Origin: Prevotella merdae
Lineage (GTDB): Bacteria > Bacteroidota > Bacteroidia > Bacteroidales > Bacteroidaceae
NCBI RefSeq assembly: GCF_900290275.1
Contig: NZ_LT985325.1
Coordinates: forward strand, 172,807-236,806
DNA: 64,000 nt
Direction of reading: 5' to 3'
Shown here: in pieces, positions 37,001-46,228 of the stretch
Layout of the letters: the number at the start of each line of letters is the position of its first letter
How positions within the stretch are numbered: the stretch's first letter is position 1
Made by a program: the position numbers and the translations under genes
Notes under the pieces: model-generated
What the model saw: the letters and a program-made list of their open reading frames with translations, nothing else
Databases searched by the model: none
Told to the model about the DNA's origin: nothing

Positions 37001-37892
37001 TCTCTGTTGTGCCATCGGTAGAATGGTTGTCTACAACAATTACATTGAACTTGAATGTTGTCTTCTGTGATAGAGCCGAGTTTACGGCATCTGCCACCGT
37101 TTTAGCACGGTTGTATACAGGTATAACTACAGATGCCTCGAAGTCGAAGTCTTGCTCACTGAAGTCGGGACGTGTATAATGTGCCGTGTCTACCAATGCC
37201 CCTATGGTGTCAAGATGCTTGGTTGCCACTTGTTCCATCTCAACTTGGACATCGCGGTTGCGTGGATTTACGTAATCAAACTGACGTTCGCCACTCTTGC
37301 GCAAGTCGGTTTCTATCTGAGTATATAGATACTCGTTAATGTGGAAAATCTGTGCCTTACGACTGATGAATAGGCGGAAGTCGTAAAGTCCAGCCCATTC
37401 GTATGATGTATTTGAGCGTTGTGCTGCATATTCGTGCAACAATGACGAGCGGATAAGCAATAGCTGGCCGAAGTCAAAATCGTCGCGTATGCTTCCCACT
37501 TGATAGTCAATAGTGGGATGTTTCTCTACCTTATCCTCCTTTTTAATATAGCTGTCGGCATATACCATACCAGCTCCACTGTCTGTAGCTACGCGCAACA
37601 GGCGTTCAAGAGCATGCAAACCAAGGCTTACGGGTGTGGTTTTAAGGCTAAGAAGCACATAGTCGGCGTCGGTATGGGCGTCGATATCAAGCAATGTCTT
37701 AGTAGATGCGAGGCTGCCGATTGTAATGAAAGTACAGTCGTCGGCGCTGCTTTTGTCAAGGCTTGCATTTGCTTCATCGTCAATCAGCAGATTTATATGT
37801 TGTATGGTCTTGCTTTGTCTTAGCGTTTGCAGCGTTTCCTTTATGTCGGACAAATCGCAACAAGGCATAAAGCAGTCAATTTTCTCTCTCAT
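34074..37892 (-). CDS. Giant fusion: GT2-like, DUF4922 (HIT/GalT-like) and SpoIID/LytB domains
   Basis: A 1272-residue protein with several domains in order. Residues 1-260 look like a degenerate glycosyltransferase-A fold. About 260-480 is a GT2 glycosyltransferase: [17 protein letters not shown], then [10 protein letters not shown] and the metal-binding LDSDD. About 540-830 is DUF4922: [11 protein letters not shown], the HIT-like RAHRPQSI and DHMHFQAI, a His-x-His-x-Gln motif as in Ap4A phosphorylase and GalT. About 860-1270 is SpoIID/LytB with [16 protein letters not shown], the domain that cuts denuded peptidoglycan strands. No signal peptide is seen. The start at 37892 was preferred to an upstream one at 37955. 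Confidence 0.85.
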   Translation of the reverse strand: MREKIDCFMPCCDLSDIKETLQTLRQSKTIQHINLLIDDEANASLDKSSADDCTFITIGSLASTKTLLDIDAHTDADYVLLSLKTTPVSLGLHALERLLRVATDSGAGMVYADSYIKKEDKVEKHPTIDYQVGSIRDDFDFGQLLLIRSSLLHEYAAQRSNTSYEWAGLYDFRLFISRKAQIFHINEYLYTQIETDLRKSGERQFDYVNPRNRDVQVEMEQVATKHLDTIGALVDTAHYTRPDFSEQDFDFEASVVIPVYNRAKTVADAVNSALSQKTTFKFNVIVVDNHSTDGTTEILNSIAETDKRLVHIVPTRTDLGIGGCWNIAIDDMRCGRFAVQLDSDDLYSSPQTLQRIVDEFHRQGAAMIVGSYRMCNFQLETLPPGLIDHREWTDLNGPNNALRINGLGAPRAFFTPILRQIQFPNTSYGEDYALGLAFSRKYRIGRIFDELYLCRRWDGNSDAALSIERQNANNLYKDRLRTLEIAARQQLSSGCTDTTADSSLQRFFNRQLELWEDARQHFRDLQNVKTRELTCGEITIKLQFNPARMVSTGASIDKKSIAQRPCFLCEQNRPKEQMQKQIDKNFTLLVNPFPIMPQHFTIALRAHRPQSIGINYGEMYKLLNIYPALTVFYNGPKCGASAPDHMHFQAICSGLLPLQTDWARLSRDMEVLIKKDDKGEIAAIPTAIPLFVIRCTDTATGEQLFRILHSVLPMHGGDTEPMMNIVAWRDGDSYITIVIPRAKHRPDCYFAEDDAKRIISPGAIDMSGFIVTPRHEDFENITADEALEILKECGMRQQDFKETVEKLRMRAEDQLSSTAHFAGKQPSVSVGIVSGAKISFSLNKPYMAKGNLIEGEQIVEFHEGGIMWNGNQYRELTFHPQSTDASFSLHDVTIGVNYHWERQETQTFLGTLRLVVDSDMVCAINELPVESYLESVISSEMRATSSLELLKAHAVISRSWLLSQIEQRRKQQTGAGQNGFFSFIRKDDELIKWYDREDHTIFDVCADDHCQRYQGITKATSPNVAQAIHETRGQILIDGDEICDARFSKCCGGATEEFQYCWENIKKPYLIGVRDWVTSEDGCSGKNIDTAKLPDLTIEANADKWIRTSPESFCNTNDKKILSEVLNDYDQETTDFYRWHVTYTQEQIKNLLSNKLKIEFGDIVDIIPIERGTSGRISRLKIVGTERTFTVGKELEIRRALSESHLYSSAFVVDKEDIKNGVPQTFQLTGAGWGHGVGMCQIGAAVMGAKGYKYDNILLHYYRGAEIKKIYK

Positions 37893-38032
37893 TGTTATTA
37901 GTTTGTATTTATTTCGGTTATTGTATGGCAAAATTACACAAAATATTCTAAGCATCTGCCTTAACAGCGATATTATTTATTGGTGACGATGCTATTTCAT
38001 TAGTTAATGTAGGTTAATAGGCTGATTTGGAT

Positions 38033-38064
38033 TTTGGCACATTGAAATCAAAAAGCTATTTTTG
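38033..38064 (+). promoter_or_regulatory. Promoter for the phytase-like gene
   Basis: TTTG (38033-38036), a 20-bp spacer and TATTTTTG (38057-38064), 33 bases before the start codon. Confidence 0.75.
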
Positions 38065-38096
38065 TCAATGAAAAATACAAACAAACGATTTACAAC

Positions 38097-39140
38097 ATGA
38101 GGAAATATGTCTTTTTGGTATTCTTTGCGTGTTCGGCAATACTTTGCGCCCAGGATAATGGCAAATGGAGTTTGGTACGAGAACATCAGCAGAAGAGTTT
38201 TGCAAATACAATTCCACCTGGCAACTACAGCGGCATCACTCCGCTTGGCGACGATGTCTATGCGATGGTGAGTGATAAGTCGGACTCGGCTCTTTATTTT
38301 AATGTACGTCTGTATATAAGCAAACAGACTGGCGAACTGTTGCAGGCCGAATATCTTGGACCGCAAGGAAGGGTGGATACTATATCGCTCGACAACGAGG
38401 CTATTGCGCGTGTGTCCGACTCGACTGTGGTTATAGCAAGCGAGGGTAAGTATAGGTTGAAGGAGTATATGCTTAACAGCGATAATGTTGACCAAGGTCT
38501 GTGGGAATGGTCTATGCCTAGGTCTGATTTCTATCCCAACTATGTTTTCGAGTCGGCAGCTTACGATAGCGTGCATCACCGACTTTGGACTATAAACGAG
38601 AGTACTATGCTACGCGACGGAAAACCGGCTACAACGCAAGACCCGCATAACAATGTACTGCGTCTGATATCCTTCGACTGGACCAATAAGCGCAACGCTT
38701 CGCCCGTGTCGTATCTATACAAGATGGATATGCCCACAACGATGAAGAGGGCTATGACGTACGTCATGGGTGTTAGCGAGCTATGTGTCTTGCCAGATGG
38801 CAAACTGTTGGTGCTCGAACGCGAGGCTTTCATCCCTCACATTAAGCTTGGTGCTTTCTGCCAATGCAAGTTGTATGTAGTCGATCCGTATATTGAAACA
38901 CCATATGCTCTTGACAAGGAATTGGAGCCTGGAGCTCCTTATGTAACTAAACATCTGTTGACATCATGGCGCACCAAGCTTGGCATAACCAAATATCAAT
39001 GGGCTAATTACGAGGGCATGTGTCTTGGACCGAAGTTGGAGAATGGCGACCAGGTGGTAGTGCTTGTAAGCGACTCGCAGGACGGATATGCGGGAGTGCT
39101 TAAGGATTGGTTTAAGACTATTGTAATAAAGAAACAATAG
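38097..39140 (+). CDS. Esterase-like activity of phytase family protein
   Basis: A 347-residue exported protein. The signal peptide is MRKYVFLVFFACSAILCAQ. The rest is a beta-propeller-like phytase-type domain (PF13449): SGITPLGDDVYAMVSDKSD near 45-63, SLDNEAIARVSDSTVVIASEG near 100-120 and NYEGMCLGPKL near the C-terminus. The repeated D/E-rich turns probably hold calcium. The substrate is a phosphate ester or other ester and cannot be named. The gene is alone, with its own promoter and terminator. Confidence 0.85.
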   Translation: MRKYVFLVFFACSAILCAQDNGKWSLVREHQQKSFANTIPPGNYSGITPLGDDVYAMVSDKSDSALYFNVRLYISKQTGELLQAEYLGPQGRVDTISLDNEAIARVSDSTVVIASEGKYRLKEYMLNSDNVDQGLWEWSMPRSDFYPNYVFESAAYDSVHHRLWTINESTMLRDGKPATTQDPHNNVLRLISFDWTNKRNASPVSYLYKMDMPTTMKRAMTYVMGVSELCVLPDGKLLVLEREAFIPHIKLGAFCQCKLYVVDPYIETPYALDKELEPGAPYVTKHLLTSWRTKLGITKYQWANYEGMCLGPKLENGDQVVVLVSDSQDGYAGVLKDWFKTIVIKKQ

Positions 39141-39187
39141 GCGAGTCAAATCTGATATTTCTTTTTTTATTTAACGAGCTATACAAA

Positions 39188-39229
39188 ATCGGGTCTAAAG
39201 AAAGCCAAGCGACTTTCTTTAGACCCGAT
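39188..39229. terminator. Bidirectional terminator between the phytase-like gene and galE
   Basis: A perfect 17-bp stem (39188-39204 with 39213-39229) with an 8-nt loop lies between two convergent genes. Confidence 0.85.
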
Positions 39230-39252
39230 AAATATTTAATGACGATTGTCTA

Positions 39253-40290
39253 TTACATTACGCCGTCAGCACGAAGCTTCTCCTGCCACTTCCATGCTGA
39301 GCGAAGAACATCGTCGAGCTTAGCTTCAGCCTTCCAACCGAGAACCTTGTTAGCCTTCTCTACGTTGCCGAAGATTTCCTCGATATCGCCCTCACGACGT
39401 GGACCGAACTTCCAGTTAAGCTTAACGCCAGTTGCCTTCTCGAATGTGTTTACAATCTCGAGAGTAGAGTTGCCCTTACCAGTACCAATGTTGAAGAACT
39501 CTAATGGCTCAGTCTCCTCATCGAGTACGCGGCGCATTGCAGCTACGTGAGCCTTAGCAAGGTCTACTACATAGATATAGTCGCGGATACATGTTCCGTC
39601 AGGAGTACTGTAGTCGTTACCGAAGATGGTAAGCTCTTTACGTATACCCATAGCAGTCTGGGTTACGAAAGGAATGAGGTTGTTAGGCACACCGTTTGGC
39701 AATTCGCCAATCTCTGCAGATGGGTGAGCTCCTATTGGGTTGAAGTAGCGCAGAACGATACTCTTGATATTTGCACCGCTGTGGATGTAGTCGGTGATAA
39801 TCTGCTCGTTGATTTCCTTTGTGTTGCCATAAGGAGATGTAGCCTTCTGATGTGGGCAATCCTCCTTTACAGGCAGGTTCTCGAGCTTAGGCTGACCGTA
39901 AACAGTGCAGCTTGACGAGAAGATAATGCCCTTGACATTATACTTAGGCATGAGCTCAAGAAGGTTGACAAGCGAGACGATGTTGTTGCGATAGTAGAGC
40001 AAAGGTTTTTGTACGCTCTCGCCTACAGCCTTTGACGCAGCGAAGTGAATGATACCCTCGATGTCTGGATACTTAGCGAAGACAGCCTCTGTGGCAGCAA
40101 AGTCGCGAAGGTCTACCTGCTCGAATGCAGGACGAACGCCAGTGATCTTCTCAATGCCGTCGAGTACCTCGATCTTTGAGTTTGACAGGTTGTCAACGAT
40201 AACTACTTTGTAGCCAGCTTCGATTAGTTCTACAGTAGTGTGTGAGCCGATAAAACCGGTTCCACCAGTTACTAAGATTGTTTGTTTCAT
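39253..40290 (-). CDS. galE: UDP-glucose 4-epimerase
   Basis: Interconverts UDP-glucose and UDP-galactose for sugar use and glycan synthesis. The 345-residue protein is a short-chain dehydrogenase with the NAD loop GGTGFIGSH (9-17), SSCTVYGQP and the catalytic YGNTK pair. The conserved RYFNPIGAHPS is also seen. The length is standard. It is separate from the Rnf operon, 105 bases away. Confidence 0.96.
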   Translation of the reverse strand: MKQTILVTGGTGFIGSHTTVELIEAGYKVVIVDNLSNSKIEVLDGIEKITGVRPAFEQVDLRDFAATEAVFAKYPDIEGIIHFAASKAVGESVQKPLLYYRNNIVSLVNLLELMPKYNVKGIIFSSSCTVYGQPKLENLPVKEDCPHQKATSPYGNTKEINEQIITDYIHSGANIKSIVLRYFNPIGAHPSAEIGELPNGVPNNLIPFVTQTAMGIRKELTIFGNDYSTPDGTCIRDYIYVVDLAKAHVAAMRRVLDEETEPLEFFNIGTGKGNSTLEIVNTFEKATGVKLNWKFGPRREGDIEEIFGNVEKANKVLGWKAEAKLDDVLRSAWKWQEKLRADGVM

Positions 40291-40395
40291 TTTGTTTAAT
40301 ATTAATGGTTGGTTAAAAATTAAGTCAATATGTATGTGGGGCTTTTCAGAACAATGTATGTTGCTGATATCTTTTGGGCTTTTAGCCCGTGGCGT

Positions 40396-40995
40396 TTAGT
40401 TGCCAAAGATAGCCTTCAGACCATTGTCTACACCGCTGAATCCCATAAATGCCAACGACAGCAAGCCTGCTGTGATGAGCACAATGCTCATGCCGCGCAT
40501 GCCTTTAGGCACATTGGTAAGTGCAAGCTGTTCGCGCAGACCAGCAAACACAATTAGCGCAAGTGCGAAGCCTATGGCTGTAGAGAAAGCATACACAACA
40601 CTCTCGATAAGCGAGAATTGCTTTTGTATCACAAGAATTGCCACACCAAGCACGGCACAGTTGGTTGTGATGAGCGGCAAGAATATGCCAAGAGCCTGAT
40701 AGAGTGGGGGAGATATCTTCTTCAGTATAATCTCTACCATCTGCACCAACGATGCTATTACCAGGATGAACGATATGGTTTGCAGATACTCGATGTGCAG
40801 CGGAACCAGCACAAACTGCTGTAAGAGGAACGTTACTATTGTGGCAAGCGTAAGTACGAAAGCCACGGCAGCGCCCATACCCATAGCCGTGTCTACCTTC
40901 TTCGACACTCCGAGGAACGGACATATGCCTAAGAACTGCGACAAGACGATGTTGTTTACGAATATCGCCGATATGAAGATTAGTATGTATTCCAT
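40396..40995 (-). CDS. rnfA: Rnf electron transport complex subunit A
   Basis: A six-helix membrane subunit (199 residues) of the Rnf complex, which couples ferredoxin oxidation to NAD reduction and pumps sodium or protons. [21 protein letters not shown] at the N-terminus, with its paired cysteine, is typical. It is the last gene of the operon. Confidence 0.96.
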   Translation of the reverse strand: MEYILIFISAIFVNNIVLSQFLGICPFLGVSKKVDTAMGMGAAVAFVLTLATIVTFLLQQFVLVPLHIEYLQTISFILVIASLVQMVEIILKKISPPLYQALGIFLPLITTNCAVLGVAILVIQKQFSLIESVVYAFSTAIGFALALIVFAGLREQLALTNVPKGMRGMSIVLITAGLLSLAFMGFSGVDNGLKAIFGN

Positions 40996-41044
40996 TTCTT
41001 TGATGTTGTAATGTTATGTCATTTTTATCACGCTTGTGTAGTGT

Positions 41045-41626
41045 TTAGCCTCTAAGCTTGTTTACTATAGCTATAAGATAGCCAAGTGTGATAAAGGCTC
41101 CCGGAGGCAATACAAACAACAATACGTTGCATGTCTCGGGCAGCAAGGCTATGCCGAACAGTGTGCCGGCACCTATCAGCTCGCGCACAGCACCGAGTAA
41201 TGCAAGTGCAAAGGTAAATCCTAATCCAATGCCAATGCCGTCGCATATGCTTGCAAGTGGATTGTTCTTGCAGGCAAAAGCCTCGGCTCTGCCAAGGATG
41301 ATGCAGTTTACTACTATAAGCGGTATGTATATGCCCAGCGACTTGTTGATACTTGGCAGATAAGCCTCCATAAGCATTTGCAGCGTAGATACAAAGGCTG
41401 CTATCACAACTACAAACACAGGTATGCGCACCATGTCGGGCACTACATTCTTAATGAGCGATATAACGAAGTTGCTGCATATCAGCACAAACATTGTTGC
41501 CAGTCCCATAGACATGCCGTTGATGCCCGATGTGGTGGTGGCAAGTGTAGGACACATTCCAAGGAGAAGCACAAAGGTTGGGTTCTCCTTTATAATGCCG
41601 TTGGTTATTGTTTTGATATAGTTCAT
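41045..41626 (-). CDS. rnfE: Rnf electron transport complex subunit E
   Basis: A 193-residue six-helix membrane subunit, paralogous to RnfA and inverted in the membrane. ENPTFVLLLGMCPTLATTTS holds the family cysteine, and NCIILGRAEAFA is standard. It lies 12 bases after rnfG and 49 before rnfA. Confidence 0.96.
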   Translation of the reverse strand: MNYIKTITNGIIKENPTFVLLLGMCPTLATTTSGINGMSMGLATMFVLICSNFVISLIKNVVPDMVRIPVFVVVIAAFVSTLQMLMEAYLPSINKSLGIYIPLIVVNCIILGRAEAFACKNNPLASICDGIGIGLGFTFALALLGAVRELIGAGTLFGIALLPETCNVLLFVLPPGAFITLGYLIAIVNKLRG

Positions 41627-41638
41627 ACGTTCGTTGTT

Positions 41639-42214
41639 TTATTCTGTTGCTTCACATGCCTGTCTAACAGCCTTTAGAAAGGCTCTCGATGTTATTGTCG
41701 AGGCTGTTATGCCGTCGATGTCGCCATTGTCTTTTGATACGGCGAAGCTTTTGCTCAGTGGATCTTTACCGATGATGCTTCCCTTGCCGTCCTTCTGAAA
41801 CCATTCTTCGGCTTTGATGCCTAAGCCTGGAGTCTCTGATGTTTGTCGTATGGCATAACCAAGCACCTTGCCTTGAAGGTCGAGTCCTACAAGAACTGTA
41901 AGGTCGCCTCCAAATCCCATTGTGGTACTTTCTACTGCTTTGCCCAATGGGGTGCCGTTTGTCAGGGCCACGTAGTGTACAACAAACTCGTAAGTCTTTC
42001 CGTCAAACTCTTTTGTTATGTTCTTTACGTCAGTCTCCTTTACTGTTTTGCCGCCCATAACCTTACTAATGTCGGCGGCAAGTGAACGTTGTTGCTCGGC
42101 AAGTTTAGGCGCTTCTGTTACGTGGTTTACCCAAGCAAGCAGGCCACCTGTTATCAGAGCCACACATGTCAATACTATGACCATGTTGGGCAATGTAGAC
42201 TTTAGCTTCTTCAT
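41639..42214 (-). CDS. rnfG: Rnf electron transport complex subunit G
   Basis: A 191-residue subunit with one N-terminal helix and a periplasmic FMN-binding domain. The covalent FMN motif is in DGITASTITSRAF near the C-terminus, where a threonine carries the flavin. SETPGLG is the usual preceding motif. Its start overlaps rnfD by 4 bases. Confidence 0.95.
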   Translation of the reverse strand: MKKLKSTLPNMVIVLTCVALITGGLLAWVNHVTEAPKLAEQQRSLAADISKVMGGKTVKETDVKNITKEFDGKTYEFVVHYVALTNGTPLGKAVESTTMGFGGDLTVLVGLDLQGKVLGYAIRQTSETPGLGIKAEEWFQKDGKGSIIGKDPLSKSFAVSKDNGDIDGITASTITSRAFLKAVRQACEATE

Positions 42215-43206
42215 TTCTTCAGTACCTCCCCAAATCGTTTAGGTTTGCAATAGTTGTTGATAAGTGGCGTAAAGGCGTTCATTATCAGAATAGCGAACGA
42301 CATGCCTTCTGGGTAGGCTCCCCAGTTGCGTATTACTATGGTTAGCAAGCCAATTGCTGTACCGTATATCAGTTGTCCGCGTCGGGTCATAGGCGATGTG
42401 GTATAGTCGGTGGCCATAAATATGGCTCCAAGCATCATACCACCGGTAAGCACAACTGATATTGGGTCGGCATAGATGGGGTTGGCTATGTGCAACACCG
42501 ATGCAAATACGAATGCCGAGAGGATGATGCTCACAGGTATATGCCATGTGATAATCTTCTTCCAAAGCATAAACGCCAAACCTAACAACAAAGCCAAGGC
42601 GCATACCTCGCCTATAGTGCCTGCTCCGCCATTGACATTATTGCCAAGCAACAGATGCAGCGAGCTTGGCATAGAGTCGAGCACGGATGCGTCGCCAGAG
42701 CTGATGGCTTTCTTCATAAGGCTAAGTGGTGTTGCTCCAGTTGTAGCGTCAGTATAACTCATCTGCTGACCAACAACAGGCCACGATGTCATTTGTACTG
42801 GAAAGCTTACAAGCAGCATGCATCTGCCCACAAGAGCCGGATTGAAAAGGTTGCAACCCAAGCCTCCGAATGTCATCTTGCCTATACCTATTGCCACAAC
42901 AGCTCCAAGTATAACGATGCCTACAGGCAAGTTACAGGGAAGGTTCATACCAAGCAATAGGCCTGTTATTACAGCCGAACCGTCGTCAAGAGTAGGCTTG
43001 CGGTGCAGCATATACTTGGTTATTACCCATTCGGTTAGCATACATGCTGCTATGCTTGACAGGCAGACTATTACCGAGCCTATGCCGAAATAGGCAAACG
43101 ACACAATCAAGGCTGGCATTAGGGCGAATATCACGCCGTACATATTGCGCTTTGTGCAGTCGCCGCCGTGTATGTGGGGTGATAGTGAAACTATGAGGTT
43201 TGACAT
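42211..43206 (-). CDS. rnfD: Rnf electron transport complex subunit D
   Basis: A 331-residue polytopic membrane subunit. ATTGATPLS near residue 160 is the motif that carries covalent FMN on a threonine. GLGCNLFNPALVGR is also typical. The stop overlaps the rnfG start (ATGA), so the two are translationally coupled. Confidence 0.96.
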   Translation of the reverse strand: MSNLIVSLSPHIHGGDCTKRNMYGVIFALMPALIVSFAYFGIGSVIVCLSSIAACMLTEWVITKYMLHRKPTLDDGSAVITGLLLGMNLPCNLPVGIVILGAVVAIGIGKMTFGGLGCNLFNPALVGRCMLLVSFPVQMTSWPVVGQQMSYTDATTGATPLSLMKKAISSGDASVLDSMPSSLHLLLGNNVNGGAGTIGEVCALALLLGLAFMLWKKIITWHIPVSIILSAFVFASVLHIANPIYADPISVVLTGGMMLGAIFMATDYTTSPMTRRGQLIYGTAIGLLTIVIRNWGAYPEGMSFAILIMNAFTPLINNYCKPKRFGEVLKK

Positions 43207-43213
43207 GCGGTGT

Positions 43214-43248
43214 ATTAAGTGAAGAGTGAAAAGTGAAGAGTGAAGAAT
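43214..43248 (-). repeat. AGTGAAGAGTGAA tandem repeats in the rnfC-rnfD gap
   Basis: AGTGAAG and AGTGAAA units repeat over 35 bp in the 126-bp gap, just before the rnfD start. No gene is seen in the rest of the gap. Confidence 0.65.
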
Positions 43249-43332
43249 CCGTTTGCCGGTATTCTATGTTATGCTCTTGTTTTGTTATTGTTTTACGTTA
43301 AAGGGGTTGGCGATGAAATAATTTGTTGTCTC

Positions 43333-44676
43333 TTATTTCTTAGCCCTTCCCTTTATTATTGCCATTACGCTTTGCTTGCCTATGCGTATATTGTCGAGCA
43401 GCGGTCTAAATGCGGGACATGTAAACTGGCACGAGCCACACTCGATGCACGATGTTATAAGTTCTTCCTCGCACTTATCCCACATCTTCATTGATGATGC
43501 TGTTGCAAGCAGGTAAGGTTCGAGTCCCATAGGGCAGACATCTACGCACTTGGCACAACGCAAGCATGGTCCTGGCTCATGGCGTTTGGCCTCGCGTCCG
43601 CTTATTACGGTTATGCTGTTTGAGCCCTTAACGATAGGAGCGTCGATGGATATAAGTGCCTTGCCCATCATAGGTCCGCCCGACAACACTTTGTTCTCGC
43701 TTACAGGCAGTCCGCCGCAAGCCTCTATCAGCTCGCTTGCCGGTGTTCCCATGCGTACAAGAAAGTTGGCGGGCTTTGCCATCTCCTTTCCTGTTACGGT
43801 GGTGTAGCGCTCGAACAGCGGTTTATGCTTCATAACAGCCTCGTATACTGCGAATGCTGTTGCCACATTCTGCACAATGGCGCCCACATTTACCGGTATG
43901 GCAGGAGGCGCGGGCACTTGTCTGTTTATCACAGCATCTACAAGTTGCTTCTCGCCACCTTGTGGGTATTTCTGTTTCAGTTCAACAATTTCTATATTGT
44001 CATTATTCTTTGTCTTCTCCTTGAATAGGGCTATAGCTTTGGGTTTGTTGGCCTCGATGCCAATGTATCCGCGGTTGGTTTTGGCAGCCTTCATCAATAG
44101 ATCCAGACCAACAAGTATCTCGTCGGCATGCTCCATCATCAATCGGTAGTCGGCTGTTATGTATGGCTCGCATTCCACACCGTTCAATATCACGCATTCG
44201 GCTGTGCATCCCGGAGGAGGCATAAGCTTTATGAAGGTAGGAAATCCGGCACCACCCATACCTGTAACGCCAGCCCATTTAATGCGGTTTACAATCTCCT
44301 CGGGTGTCAGTTCGGTGTGGTCTGCCACACGCTCAAGTTTTGTAGAGCGGTCGATAGTTTCTTCCCATTCATCGCCTTCTACGTTTATTATGATTGCAGG
44401 CTTGCGATAGCCTGATGCATCTATGGTTGTGTCAACCTTGAATACAGTGCCCGACACACTACTATATATAGGTGCCGACACAAAGCCTCCGGCTTCGGCA
44501 ATGAGTGTACCTACCTTTACGTGGTCGCCCTTTTGTACTACCGGTTTGGCAGGTGCGCCGATATGTTGAGACAGAGGAAACACTGCTTGCTTAGGCAACG
44601 GGGCTGCAACAGTAGGTATTTCTGCTGATAGCTTGTTTTCCTCGGGATGTATTCCGCCTATTCTGAATGTTCTCAT
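43333..44676 (-). CDS. rnfC: Rnf electron transport complex subunit C
   Basis: The peripheral subunit (447 residues) that binds NADH/FMN and two [4Fe-4S] clusters. GAPAKPVVQKGDHVKVG is the barrel-sandwich region, GMGGAGFPTFIK the flavin loop and CLRCAKCVDVCP with CIECGSCQFTCP the cluster motifs. The start MRTFRIGGIHP at 44676 overlaps the rnfB stop by one base (TAATG) and fits the family N-terminus; a longer frame to 44769 lies inside rnfB and was not taken. Confidence 0.95.
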   Translation of the reverse strand: MRTFRIGGIHPEENKLSAEIPTVAAPLPKQAVFPLSQHIGAPAKPVVQKGDHVKVGTLIAEAGGFVSAPIYSSVSGTVFKVDTTIDASGYRKPAIIINVEGDEWEETIDRSTKLERVADHTELTPEEIVNRIKWAGVTGMGGAGFPTFIKLMPPPGCTAECVILNGVECEPYITADYRLMMEHADEILVGLDLLMKAAKTNRGYIGIEANKPKAIALFKEKTKNNDNIEIVELKQKYPQGGEKQLVDAVINRQVPAPPAIPVNVGAIVQNVATAFAVYEAVMKHKPLFERYTTVTGKEMAKPANFLVRMGTPASELIEACGGLPVSENKVLSGGPMMGKALISIDAPIVKGSNSITVISGREAKRHEPGPCLRCAKCVDVCPMGLEPYLLATASSMKMWDKCEEELITSCIECGSCQFTCPAFRPLLDNIRIGKQSVMAIIKGRAKK

Positions 44677-45524
44677 TATTCTGCTTGTAATGTTTTTAAT
44701 GGGGGAAAGTTGACGCTCACTATTGCATGTCGTGGACATGCCTTCTCGCATTTGCGACACATGCGACACTTGGTTGGGTCGATGTAGGCCAGATTATTTT
44801 CTATAGAGATAGCATCAAAGGCACACTCCTTGGCACATTTGCCACAGGCTATGCACGATACGTCGCAAGCTTTGACTGCAGCTGGACCTCGGTCTTTGTT
44901 TTGGCAACTTACGTATAGACGTTTGTCCTTAGGACCGCGTGGCCGCAATTCGATTATGCCTCGTGGACATGCCTTTGCGCAGGCGCCGCATGCTGTGCAC
45001 AAGTCGGGATCAACCTCGGGTAGTCTGGTTTCCTCGTTAATCTTTATGCCACCGAAAGAGCAGGCCTCGGCACAATCGCCACAACCTAAACAGCCATATC
45101 CACATGCTGTCTCGCCCATGCCACATGCATTCATGGCACGGCAGGTATTCAGTCCGTCATACTGGGCTATAGTCTTGCGCTTGTTGCAATCGGCCTGACA
45201 GCGCACTACAGCAATGCGTCGTTCGCCTTCTGCAACAGTCATTCCCAGTATGTTGGCTATCTTCTTCATTGTCTCGTTTCCGCCTACAGGGCATGCCAAT
45301 CCTTCTATAGAGCCATTGTCAGCTGCCTTTACAATGGCGGCAGCCAATCCAGAGCAACCAGCAAAGCCGCATCCGCCACAATTGGCTTGTGGTAAGGCTT
45401 GCGCCACCTCGCCTATGCGAGGGTCCTCGGTTACGGCAAAGCGCTTGGAGCATACGTATAGCACAACAGCCGCAATAATGGCTATAGCGCCAAGAACGAC
45501 GAGTGCTGTAAGGATGTAATTCAT
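44676..45524 (-). CDS. rnfB: Rnf electron transport complex subunit B
   Basis: The electron-input subunit (282 residues). One N-terminal helix is followed by the CGGCGFAGC cluster domain, then several ferredoxin-like motifs, CLGCGDCAEACSFG, CTACGACAKACP, CIACGKCAKECA and CRMCRKCEKACP. It takes electrons from reduced ferredoxin. It lies 102 bases after the RseC-family gene. Confidence 0.97.
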   Translation of the reverse strand: MNYILTALVVLGAIAIIAAVVLYVCSKRFAVTEDPRIGEVAQALPQANCGGCGFAGCSGLAAAIVKAADNGSIEGLACPVGGNETMKKIANILGMTVAEGERRIAVVRCQADCNKRKTIAQYDGLNTCRAMNACGMGETACGYGCLGCGDCAEACSFGGIKINEETRLPEVDPDLCTACGACAKACPRGIIELRPRGPKDKRLYVSCQNKDRGPAAVKACDVSCIACGKCAKECAFDAISIENNLAYIDPTKCRMCRKCEKACPRHAIVSVNFPPLKTLQAE

Positions 45525-45626
45525 AATTGTTGTTATTGTTTCTTGGTTTAAAAATTGTTGGTCGGCGGTTCCTGTTTGTCGGTCAACTGTATATTTACGT
45601 TGGTCAACGTTTCTGCTAACTGTTCT

Positions 45627-46046
45627 TTATTGGCAATCGGCAAGGCGTATTTCGAAGTGCCGGTTGATGCTCTTTCTTGCCATATATATAATAAGGTAAT
45701 AAACCACAAGCACACCTATTGCGCAAAATGCAGCTGTCTCGTCCTTTGCACCGGCATAGTGAATGGCAAGCAGAGAGGCTACAAATAGCAATAGTGGCAG
45801 TCCGAATCCAATAATCACGGCATTGCGTCCCGATTTGGCTGTCATCTCCACATGCACGCGGTCGCCTTTGTTGTATTTTGCAAGACGCTTGTCTTCTACG
45901 TCAACATACATTGTTTTACTGCTGTGCACCTTGCATCCGTTGCTTGCCTCGCACGTTTGACATGCCGAGGAGCGCATAATCTGTATGCGTGCGTGGGTGC
46001 CGTTTATGCTTTCTATCACCCCGCATTGGCGTATCTTGGTGGTCAT
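45627..46046 (-). CDS. RseC/MucC-family protein
   Basis: A 139-residue membrane protein with an N-terminal cysteine region (CQTCEASNGC) and two transmembrane helices (AVIIGFGLPLLLFVASLLAIHY and AAFCAIGVLVVYYLIIYM). RseC proteins are linked to SoxR reduction and are often first in Rnf operons of Bacteroidetes, as here. Its promoter at 46111-46142 is strong, so it likely drives the whole Rnf cluster. Confidence 0.92.
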   Translation of the reverse strand: MTTKIRQCGVIESINGTHARIQIMRSSACQTCEASNGCKVHSSKTMYVDVEDKRLAKYNKGDRVHVEMTAKSGRNAVIIGFGLPLLLFVASLLAIHYAGAKDETAAFCAIGVLVVYYLIIYMARKSINRHFEIRLADCQ

Positions 46047-46110
46047 ATCTTAGTCGTTTATTTGGCTTTATTAAGGGTGCCGATGTGGTCGGCATACTTG
46101 TTGAACATTG

Positions 46111-46142
46111 CAAAAGTACGATTTATATGTGGTAATGGCAAA
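46111..46142 (-). promoter_or_regulatory. Promoter for the RseC-Rnf operon
   Basis: TTTG (46139-46142), 20 bp and TACTTTTG (46111-46118) on the minus strand, 65 bases before the RseC-family start. Confidence 0.8.
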
Positions 46143-46169
46143 TAAATTGTTGATATTTTGTTACTTTTG

Positions 46170-46201
46170 TTTGGGCTATACACTAAAAAAGTGTACATTT
46201 G
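46170..46201 (+). promoter_or_regulatory. Promoter for the gene at 46229
   Basis: TTTG (46170-46173), 20 bp and TACATTTG (46194-46201). It starts transcription near 46208, so the gene must start after that, at 46229. It is back to back with the Rnf promoter, 28 bases apart. Confidence 0.8.
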
Positions 46202-46228
46202 CAATATAATCTAAAACACTTTAGCGAA

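Noticed and set aside
37893..37955. Extra N-terminal residues of the SpoIID fusion
   Set aside because: The upstream part overlaps a likely promoter element (minus-strand TAATTTTG at 37929-37936), so the start at 37892 is preferred.
44677..44769. N-terminal extension of RnfC
   Set aside because: It overlaps rnfB by 94 bases and does not match the RnfC family start; MRTFRIGGIHP at 44676 does.
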